Shown: positions 1 to 8,200 of the stretch, in pieces
Layout: every line of letters begins with the position of its first letter
Numbering within the stretch: the stretch's first letter is position 1
DNA from: an uncultured Pelagibacteraceae bacterium
GTDB taxonomy: Bacteria; Pseudomonadota; Alphaproteobacteria; Pelagibacterales; Pelagibacteraceae
NCBI GenBank assembly: GCA_902569055.1
Contig: CACFSU010000006.1
Location: 1 to 58,802, forward strand
Length of the DNA stretch: 58,802 bases
Reading direction: 5' to 3'
Translations under genes and position numbers: made by a program
The notes under the pieces: model-generated
Told to the model about the DNA's origin: nothing
Database searches by the model: none
Seen by the model: the letters and a program-made list of their open reading frames with translations, nothing else

Positions 1-272
1 TTTTTTTTAACTTTCTTTTTAAGAAAATAGTAAAGTTCACTTACTATATTATCTTTTATTTCTGGTTTAATTTTAATTTGATAATTGAATGAATTCTTTT
101 TATTATTTATAGGTCTTGGTATTTCTTTATCTAATATCAGTGGAGTTTTAGAGTTTTTTGGCGTTGCTTGTATATTAATTTTCTCAAAACTTTTAGTAGA
201 TTCAATATTGCTGTCAGATTTTAAAATATTATTAGTTGCCTCAACAATTTCTTTTATTGAATAAATTCTCAT
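1..272 (-). CDS. Hypothetical protein, N-terminal part only (cut by window edge)
   Basis: An open frame starts at an ATG read leftward from position 272 and runs off the left edge after about 90 codons without a stop. The product begins MRIYSIKEIVEATNNIL and continues with a polar, Lys/Asn/Ser-rich stretch ending in a lysine run, so no membrane segment is visible. It lies on the same strand as, and about 86 bases beyond, the phosphatase gene, so it could be the last member of the wzc-sugar transferase-phosphatase transcription unit. I do not recognise the family. That the frame is coding rests on its length, the clean start and the otherwise gap-free packing of this genome. Confidence 0.6.
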   Translation of the reverse strand, partial: MRIYSIKEIVEATNNILKSDSNIESTKSFEKINIQATPKNSKTPLILDKEIPRPINNKKNSFNYQIKIKPEIKDNIVSELYYFLKKKVKK

Positions 273-358
273 AAATTTTTAGAATCAATATCAATATATT
301 TATATTATATGAGTAACTTTATTCAAGTAGTGGTTGTATAAGCTAATGGCAAATTTTT

Positions 359-1072
359 TTAATTATTTAAAAATATTCTACTATCATCATTATCGGTAAG
401 ACATACGCAAGTCAATTTGCCAGAAAAATAACAACCACTATCAATATTTATTCGATATGGATCATTAGTAATTTTTTCTTCAGGTGTATGACCATGAACA
501 ATAATCTTTTCTGCTTTAAAATTTTTTTTAAAAAATTCACTAGATCTAGTCCATAAATAATCTTTTTTTACTTGATCTAATAATTTTTTATTTGGATCAA
601 TTCCAGCATGAACAAAGAGATAATTTTTGGTTGAATAAGTAAAGTCGAGTGTTTTAAAAAAATTAATATGACTATCTTCCATTTTACTTAGAAGGTGTTC
701 CCTCAATTTATTAATAACGTTATCCTCAAATCCTTCTTTAATAAATTCTACAATTTCTATATCGTAACTCTTAAAAGTTTGATCTGCCCCAAAATTAAGC
801 CAATTTTTAATATTGTTGTTCTTATTAAATATAAAATCTATCATAAACTCGTCATGATTACCCATTAGATTTATCATCTTAATATTATTGTTTTTTAATT
901 TTAGTATTTGATTGATAACTTCTTTTGAGTTTTTTCCTCTATCAATATAATCACCTAAATAAATTAATAGATCTTTTTTTACATCAAATTTATCATAGGT
1001 AAGTATCTTTTTATGAAGCAGGGTTAATTCATTCAAACATCCATGAATATCCCCAATAGCAAAAAAATTCAT
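359..1072 (-). CDS. PPP-family metallophosphoesterase (ApaH / Ser-Thr phosphatase type)
   Basis: A 237-residue cytosolic phosphoesterase. The dinuclear metal-site motifs of the PPP family appear in order: GDIHG at residues 7-11, GDYIDRG at 40-46, GNHD at 71-74, then a C-terminal FVHAG and VHGHTP. Members hydrolyse phosphoserine, phosphothreonine or phosphotyrosine, or dinucleoside polyphosphates; the sequence alone does not say which. It begins only 5 bases after the sugar-1-phosphate transferase stop and downstream of the Wzc-like tyrosine kinase on the same strand, so it is probably co-transcribed with them. I infer it could reverse autophosphorylation of that kinase, a job usually done by a low-molecular-weight tyrosine phosphatase or a PHP-type phosphatase, neither of which is present here. 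An unrelated nucleotide-hydrolase role remains possible. Confidence 0.85.
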   Translation of the reverse strand: MNFFAIGDIHGCLNELTLLHKKILTYDKFDVKKDLLIYLGDYIDRGKNSKEVINQILKLKNNNIKMINLMGNHDEFMIDFIFNKNNNIKNWLNFGADQTFKSYDIEIVEFIKEGFEDNVINKLREHLLSKMEDSHINFFKTLDFTYSTKNYLFVHAGIDPNKKLLDQVKKDYLWTRSSEFFKKNFKAEKIIVHGHTPEEKITNDPYRINIDSGCYFSGKLTCVCLTDNDDSRIFLNN

Positions 1073-1077
1073 TAGCT

Positions 1078-2475
1078 TTAATCAACTCTTTGAAATAAGA
1101 CCACAAAAATTGTTCTTATTAAAATATAAACATCCAACATTAAATTCCAGTTTTTAATATAATATAAATCGTGTTGAAAACGTTTATCCATTGCGCCTTC
1201 TTTATTTGTCGGACCTCTGAGACCGTTAACTTGAGCCCAACCTGTAATACCTGGTAAACATTTGTGCCTTTGCATAAAATTCTTTACCTCTTTAGAATAA
1301 AATTTTGTATGTTGAGCCATATGAGGTCTGGGTCCAACTATTGACATATCACCTTTCAAAACATTAAAAAACTGAGGAAGCTCATCAATACTTAATCTTC
1401 TAATAATTTTGCCAACTTTTAAAAGTCTTGAATCTCCAGATTTTACTTGAATCGATTCATTAATATTCTCCATTTTTTTTAAAGATCTTAATTTTAAAAT
1501 ATTAAATGATTTTCCATCCCAACCAGTTCTTTTTTGTTTAAAAAATATAGGAAAACCGTCTTCTATAATTATACAGATAGAAAATATTAAAATTATAGGT
1601 AAAGAAATTAAAATAAAAAATAAAGAAAATATTTTATCCATTAAGGTTTTTAATAAAAAACTTGTGCCATAAAAAGGAGAAAATGAAACATTATAAAAAT
1701 CAAACCCTGACTCACTATCTAAGGCCTCAACAAATTTAAATTTAGACTCTGGTTGAATTAATCGACAATCAACAGAAAAGTTTAAAAACTTATCAATCAA
1801 ATTTTCAATATGAGATTGAGTTTTAATTGAAGAAATTATCCAAACTTGTCCTATAGAATGATGATTTAAAATTTGACCAAAGTTTTCATTTAATCCAAAA
1901 CTAGGAATTCCATAAAAATTTGTATCTTTTTTATTTAATTGATCTATCGCTATTAAACATTTTATTATTGAATTACTTACTTTTTTTGGAAATTTTTTAA
2001 TAATGTTTTGACACGAAATAGAATCTCCAATTAAGAGTATATTTCGCTGGATAGAATTTGATTTTACTAACTGAGCATAAATAAAATCAAATACTACTTT
2101 GAAAAAAAGAAATAAAATAGTAGATGTAAATATATTTGTAAAAAGCCATATACGTGAATAATTATCAGTTGTTTTAAATATTACTGTTACTAAAATTACA
2201 AAAACAAATGTTTGAATAAGTAATATAAATTCTACTCTAAGCCATTGAACCGTTCCTTTAACATACCTTTTTTCTTTAGTTTTAAAAATTGATAAAATAA
2301 AAAAAATAATTACGATGAATATAGATGCTTCTATATATTTATCTGTTAAATTCCATGTTTCATTCCTAATAAAATAAGAAAAAGAACAGCTAAAATATAG
2401 AACTAAACTTAAAAATAAATGATAAAATAAAAGAAATGACTTGTCGTCTCTTTGAAATACTTTTTCAAATAACAT
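1078..2475 (-). CDS. Polyprenyl-phosphate sugar-1-phosphate transferase (WcaJ/ExoY-like)
   Basis: A 465-residue integral membrane enzyme of the exopolysaccharide polyprenyl glycosylphosphotransferase family. It starts repeat-unit assembly by moving a hexose-1-phosphate from a UDP-sugar to undecaprenyl phosphate on the inner face of the cytoplasmic membrane. The N-terminal part has about four or five hydrophobic segments and a CoA-binding-like central region. The catalytic bacterial sugar transferase domain fills roughly residues 275-465, with a membrane-inserting hairpin followed by FFKQKRTGWDG, SIDELPQFFNVL, GDMSIVGPRP and LPGITGWAQVNG. These motifs are diagnostic. It follows wzc by 39 bases and precedes the phosphatase by 5, so it is operonic. 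Glucose or galactose is the likely substrate; GalE is encoded at 27-28 kb. Confidence 0.93.
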   Translation of the reverse strand: MLFEKVFQRDDKSFLLFYHLFLSLVLYFSCSFSYFIRNETWNLTDKYIEASIFIVIIFFILSIFKTKEKRYVKGTVQWLRVEFILLIQTFVFVILVTVIFKTTDNYSRIWLFTNIFTSTILFLFFKVVFDFIYAQLVKSNSIQRNILLIGDSISCQNIIKKFPKKVSNSIIKCLIAIDQLNKKDTNFYGIPSFGLNENFGQILNHHSIGQVWIISSIKTQSHIENLIDKFLNFSVDCRLIQPESKFKFVEALDSESGFDFYNVSFSPFYGTSFLLKTLMDKIFSLFFILISLPIILIFSICIIIEDGFPIFFKQKRTGWDGKSFNILKLRSLKKMENINESIQVKSGDSRLLKVGKIIRRLSIDELPQFFNVLKGDMSIVGPRPHMAQHTKFYSKEVKNFMQRHKCLPGITGWAQVNGLRGPTNKEGAMDKRFQHDLYYIKNWNLMLDVYILIRTIFVVLFQRVD

Positions 2476-2514
2476 TAACTAAATTATAATTGATTTATTC
2501 TTAAATAATAAGAG

Positions 2515-4701
2515 TTAACTATAGCTTTTATATTTATTATAATATCCACCGTACTGATAGTAGCCATAATAGCTTGCTTTAGATGTATCTAGGTCATTAA
2601 AAATTAATCCATCGACTTTTACTTTTACATTAATTAATTTTTTCAACACTGATTTAATTCCAACTAATTTTGTAACGTTAGATCTCACAATAAGAAAATT
2701 ATGATCAGTAGCCTGACTTATAAACAATGTGTCACTTACTGGTTGTATAGGTGGTGTATCTATTATTACATAGTCGTATTTTTTTTTAAGAATATCAAAA
2801 AAATCTTTAAGTTTATTTGTTGATGTCAAATCAGTTAAATCTGATCTTCTTGTGCCTGATGTCATAACCTCAATTTCTGATCCTGGTAGTTTCATTAAAC
2901 AATCACTCAATTGAGTCTTACCTTGAATAATATCACTAAATCCAACTTTAGGAGCTTCATCTACCTGATTTGTTTTACTTAATACTGATGGTCTTCTGAT
3001 ATCCGTTTCAATTAGAAGTACTTTTCCAATTTTAGAAAATGCTAAAGCAGTATTTAAAGAAACAGTAGTTTTCCCTTCTCCAGAGTAGGTTGAGCTTATT
3101 AATATTGATTTATTTTTTTGATATTTGGCAACTAATAAAGTTCTAAGAGTTCTTATACTTTCTGAAAATTCAGAGTTAACATCTTCAATAAACATTTGTG
3201 ATAAATGGTATCCTTTATCCAATTTTTTAACTTTAGGAAGTGTTGCTAATACTGGAATATTTAAAACATCTAAATTTGAGGGTTCAATAACAGTATTACT
3301 ATTAAATTCTAAATAAACCAAACCTCCAAAAAGTATAGCAAATGATAAAAGGTAAAAAATAATCGTTATTTGGGTAATATTCGGAGCTATAGGTAATAGC
3401 GGTAAAAGAGCATTTTGAATTATCCTAACATTAGAAGATTGGAGCTCTTTTACTTCATTTGTTTCTTTCATTCTTTGAAGGAATGTTTCGTAAATTCTAT
3501 TATTAGTTTCAACTTCACGTACATATTGTTGCAAAGCAACATCTTTTTCTTCTAATACTTGTAGTTCAGATTTCGCTTTTTCCAGTTCTAATTCACTTGA
3601 CTCTATAAATCCTTTTAAATTTGATAATTCAAAAGCAGCTGCCGCAATATTTTCTTCTAAAATTTCCTTGAGTCGATTATCTAAATTTTGCTTTGTTTTC
3701 ATGGCTTTTTTTACTTTTGGATGTTCGTCCGTATAAATAATTTGTAATGACTCGATATTATTATTCGTTGAGTTAATATTTGTTCTTATAGAATCTACTT
3801 CTTTTTTATTTCTTAGATCTGCGATTGCTAAAAGCTCATCAACATTTCCTTCGGCAAGCTTTATTGAAGTAAGATCATTTTGTTTTTTTTGTAATTCTCT
3901 ATTAGCATCAATAATTCTTTGAGACACAGATTTTATTTGATCTATTTTAAGATCTTTAATATCACCAATATCAATTAAATTATTTTCTTTTTTATAGTCT
4001 AGTAATTTTTGTTCAGCAATTTCCATTTGTTCTAAAAGTTTTGCTAACCGTACATTAATTTGTTCATTTGCATAATTTGTAACTTTTACTTTAGTGTCTA
4101 CATCATATTTTAAGTAAGCTTCAATAACTTGTTCTAATAAAAATTTTGCCAACTCAGCACTACCTGAATTCATAGTAATATTAACAACATCACTATTTCT
4201 TATTTGTGTTACTGCTAAATTTTCTTTTATATATTTTTTATAATTTGCAGTTAAATCTTTTGTTTTAACAGGATCTTTTTTTTTATTAAAATTGAAAAAT
4301 AAAAAATTTTTTGCAAAATAATTTTTAGGCAATTTTTTATAAAGTAAATTTATTTGATCTATTTTTTTATTATCTTTTAAAATAGAAGATATAACTTCGT
4401 CACTCTCTATAATTTGAATTTGGTTATTTATATAATTAGAATTACTAAAACCTGTTCTTCTTCCTTCACCATCATAAACTTCTTCTATATTTACAATATT
4501 CTTAGTAGATTCTTCTATTACTAAAGTTGCTTGGCTTTGAAATGTAGGATTTATGTTTAAAGATATAAACAGGCCCAATAATCCAAATAAAATTGGTATT
4601 AAAAAAAGTATTCTTTTATATTTTAGTAATATTATCCAATAATGGGCTAAATTTAATTGCTCATTAATGTCACTTATTTTATCTAAAAAACTTTTTTCCA
4701 T
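2515..4701 (-). CDS. Wzc-like polysaccharide co-polymerase / BY-type tyrosine autokinase
   Basis: A 728-residue inner-membrane protein that controls polymer length and export with Wza. The order is: Wzz-type N-terminus with a membrane helix near residues 28-50, a long periplasmic coiled-coil/GNVR region, a second membrane helix near 440-460, then a cytoplasmic P-loop kinase. Walker A reads STYSGEGKTT near residue 540, followed by ETDIRRPS (Walker A') and VIIDTPP (Walker B). The last 22 residues hold nine tyrosines, the expected autophosphorylation cluster. It is fused full length, as in proteobacteria, not split as in Firmicutes. It heads a minus-strand unit with the initiating sugar transferase and a PPP phosphatase. 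A small inverted repeat (4722-4742) lies just upstream of the start. Confidence 0.94.
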   Translation of the reverse strand: MEKSFLDKISDINEQLNLAHYWIILLKYKRILFLIPILFGLLGLFISLNINPTFQSQATLVIEESTKNIVNIEEVYDGEGRRTGFSNSNYINNQIQIIESDEVISSILKDNKKIDQINLLYKKLPKNYFAKNFLFFNFNKKKDPVKTKDLTANYKKYIKENLAVTQIRNSDVVNITMNSGSAELAKFLLEQVIEAYLKYDVDTKVKVTNYANEQINVRLAKLLEQMEIAEQKLLDYKKENNLIDIGDIKDLKIDQIKSVSQRIIDANRELQKKQNDLTSIKLAEGNVDELLAIADLRNKKEVDSIRTNINSTNNNIESLQIIYTDEHPKVKKAMKTKQNLDNRLKEILEENIAAAAFELSNLKGFIESSELELEKAKSELQVLEEKDVALQQYVREVETNNRIYETFLQRMKETNEVKELQSSNVRIIQNALLPLLPIAPNITQITIIFYLLSFAILFGGLVYLEFNSNTVIEPSNLDVLNIPVLATLPKVKKLDKGYHLSQMFIEDVNSEFSESIRTLRTLLVAKYQKNKSILISSTYSGEGKTTVSLNTALAFSKIGKVLLIETDIRRPSVLSKTNQVDEAPKVGFSDIIQGKTQLSDCLMKLPGSEIEVMTSGTRRSDLTDLTSTNKLKDFFDILKKKYDYVIIDTPPIQPVSDTLFISQATDHNFLIVRSNVTKLVGIKSVLKKLINVKVKVDGLIFNDLDTSKASYYGYYQYGGYYNKYKSYS

Positions 4702-4814
4702 ATAAATAAATATAAGTAATAGAATCTAATTAAATAAGATTCCCTTACAAGTTGTTTTTTATTCTTAGAGTCTATCTAGTAATTTTTTTTTTTTTTACAC
4801 TACATATTGTGTTG

Positions 4815-5279
4815 TTAGTTTTCTATAATAATACTACCTACCTCATTACTAAATCTTGGAATATTTCTTAAATAATACAATTTAAGTGATTTATTTTTTT
4901 TTTTATTATTTTTTGAGAGTACAAATAAATTTATAAAATTTTTTTCAAACTCAATTTTACTGCTATTATTATTAATTTGATGAAGTATTTTTACTTCCCA
5001 ATATGTGTAATCCAATGCAGACTTTTTTTCAGTTTTACTTATTAGGTTATAAAGTTTTTTGCTACTAATACTTTTATTTTGGATATCTTTCTTTTTAAAA
5101 ATCAATGGCTTAACAAAAAAAATAGAGTGCTTATAAGGTAAATAATTGATAGTTTTTGAAAAATAACCCTCAATTTTAGGACTATAGGATATTATTAATA
5201 TAGAGAAAATATTATATAAAGAGATTATAATTAAAATACTAATTAATAATCTTTTTATGTATTTATTAATAAAAGACAC
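4815..5279 (-). CDS. Hypothetical membrane-anchored protein (GTG start proposed)
   Basis: The open frame extends to an ATG at 5405, but that would overlap about 150 bases of the divergent FecR gene. The GTG at 5279 gives a 154-residue product beginning VSFINKYIKRL, followed at once by a hydrophobic helix of about 20 residues (LLISILIIISLYNIFSILII). The rest is a polar, Lys/Asn-rich extracytoplasmic domain ending VGSIIIEN. Even so its start overlaps the divergent gene's start by about 23 bases. I recognise no family. Position between wzc and the giant surface protein suggests an export accessory; that is inference. A single-pass topology is what can be seen. Confidence 0.55.
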   Translation of the reverse strand: MSFINKYIKRLLISILIIISLYNIFSILIISYSPKIEGYFSKTINYLPYKHSIFFVKPLIFKKKDIQNKSISSKKLYNLISKTEKKSALDYTYWEVKILHQINNNSSKIEFEKNFINLFVLSKNNKKKNKSLKLYYLRNIPRFSNEVGSIIIEN

Positions 5280-8200
5280 ATTAAATTTTATCAAAATAAA
5301 GTTAATTTTACCATTAATTTTATTAACTTTATTTTTATATAGTGAAACTTTAGCCGAAGAAAAATTTGTAGGATTTATTGATACACTTGAAGGCGATGCA
5401 TTCATAATTAAAGATGAAGATGAAATTAAATTAAAAGAATTTGATCAAATTTTTATACAAGACAAAATAAGAATTGAAATTGGTGCATCGATTATTGTTT
5501 CTTTTATTGATAACTCTCTCCTAACTTTAAAAAACGAATCTGAATTTATAGTGCAAAAATTCGATCAGTCATCTAAGCCCTCATTTATTTTATCTATACC
5601 TAAAGGTAAGTTTTCATTTGAATCTGGATCCATAGCAAAAAATAAGAATGGATTGATGAAAATTAAGCTTTCTGGATTAGATGTAAAACTAAATGGTACT
5701 CTTATAGTTGGTCAAAATTTTGGAGGTAGTAAAAATGTATCACTTGTGGAAGATTCAACAGGAAATTTAGGAACACTTGAAATTGGTATTGAAGGAAATA
5801 ATGAAACAAAAATTATTTCTGAGAGTGCAACTGGAGTTACTCTTAACTTTACTGATGAAGAGCAAGAAGCCTTGATTGCAGGCAATATTGCAGCAATCAC
5901 TACTTCTGTAACAGCAATAGAAGAAACACAATTATCTGAAGAAGAAAGAAATGAAATAGTTGAAGAAATGAAAGAAGTGACAATAAAATCTACAACTAAA
6001 AGCGAAGAAAACATTGAAAGAGCTATAACAAAACAACTGGCTGATGGAACAATTCCTGATGCTAATGGAGATGGTGTTACCGACTTAGCTGATGTTGAAG
6101 CTTATAAAGCTGAATTATTAGGATTAAAAAAATCTAAATTAGATTTTGTAGTTGAACAATCAAAAGAGGATTTAAGTTTATTATCAGATATTATTGTTAA
6201 TTCAGACTCTGATCAATCAATGCAATTAATGGAAAATATGATGGAAACTAATTCTGAAAGCGCATCATTGCTAATGACTGAAATAATAGAACAAGAATTT
6301 GATATTTTTTCACATGTTGCATCTGCTGAAACTGGAAATTTTGAAGACTTAAGAGAAACAATTGTTACTGAAATGATTCAAGATGGTAGTGACTTTGTTG
6401 CAGATACGATGGCTCAGATTATGGCAGTAAGTGACACTGAAATGGGTTCATATTTGATGAATGAAATAACAAATATTGAACAATCAGCTGAAAATGAAAG
6501 AAATTTAGCTATGGATGTACTCGCAACCTTTACAGAAGTTGCTTCTGAAAAAATGGATAGTTATATGCAAAATGATCCTTCTATAATGACTAGTTTTGCT
6601 GAAATTGCTTTTGCAAATGCTGATGAAAATGATGCTGAAATTATAGCAGATATGATGCAACAAACTGATGGAAAAAATTCAGCTTATTTAATGAGCACTA
6701 TGATGGCTGCTAATGATGAGATAATCGGAAATGTTTATGAAAATTTGGCAGAACAAGAATTTGATATTTTCAATCATATAGAAACTGCAAAAATGGATAT
6801 TATTGATATTGATGCTGGTCCATCCGTATCAATATCTACTTCAGATCCTTTATTGCCAACAACTGATTCAGATATATTTACAGCTGATAATAATCAAATT
6901 TTAAATGAAGAAAATTTTATTGACAATTTAAAAGGAGAAATTTTTACCAAGATTATTGAAACTAGCAATCAAACTGCAGCAGAAATGACAGCAGAACTAA
7001 TGATGAATAGTGAAGGTGATAGTGCAAAATTTATGATGGAAACTATGATGGACAGTAATCCTGAAATAATTGGTGAAGTGATGGAAAATTTTGTGGAAGA
7101 AGATTTTGATATATTTGATCATTTTGAAGATACTACTATTGAGGAACCAACTGAGATTACATCTTTGGATATACCTTTAAATAGTGAAATAAATGATCCC
7201 TCTGTGAGTAAAAATAAAAAAGGTTTAACTAAAGAAGAAAGAATAGCTGCTAAAGCAGAAAGAAAAGCTGAAAAAAGAAGAATTAAAGCTGAGAAAAAGG
7301 CTGCTAGGTTAGCAGCAAAAGCTGAAAGAAAAGCAGCTAGAAAAGCTGCTAAACTTGCAGCAAAACAAGCAGCTCAAGAAATAGGTGTTACTGAATCGTT
7401 TGAAACTAACCCTGACCTTCAAGAATTAAAAACTGAAGTTTTTCAAGACATGATGACTTACTCTAATGAAAGCACAATGGAAACTATGGCCCAATTAGTT
7501 GTAACTGCTGATGAGTCCACAGCCACACTAATTTTTGAAACAGTTGTAACTGAACAACAAAGTATGTCCACTGATGATACTGCTTCAGAAAACAATTTTG
7601 CTTTAGATTTGATGAGTAATTTAAGCAATGTTGACTCTAGTATAGTTACTGAAATGTATGAAACTCAAGAGGATCTTGTTGACAACATGATGAGTACTGC
7701 TTTATCAAATATTTCATCGGAAGACTCAGAAGCTATTGCCAATATAATATCTTCCTCAGGAAATGACGAAATAAATGAAATAGTTTTTAATAATATAGCT
7801 TCTTCCAATGATCAAAATTTAACAAGTAATGTTTTTTCATCATTAGCCAATACCGAAGATGGAGCGGAGGCTATAATTGCGATAGCTTCAACAAATCAAA
7901 GTCTTTATGAAAATATAGCTCAAGATATTGATCCAACTATGACAGCTGCGTCTTTATATGCTAATACAACTGCAGAATATACTACAGCTGCTGCAACAGC
8001 GGCAACAACAACTAATACAGATACAACTACTTATGAAGCCGGTGGTATATCTTGGACAACCTACCCCATGACAACAGGTACTTATTCTACAAGCACTTAT
8101 ATAAGTATAAACGGAACAGCAACTTCTATGAATGGAGTAAATTATTCAGCATCAGATTTACCTGATGGATTAACTTTAGATTATACAAGTGGTTTAATTT

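Noticed and set aside
5712-6014. Open frame of about 100 codons on the minus strand inside the FecR gene
   Set aside because: It lies wholly in the coding region of a strongly supported gene and has low-complexity Ser/Val-rich composition typical of antisense frames.
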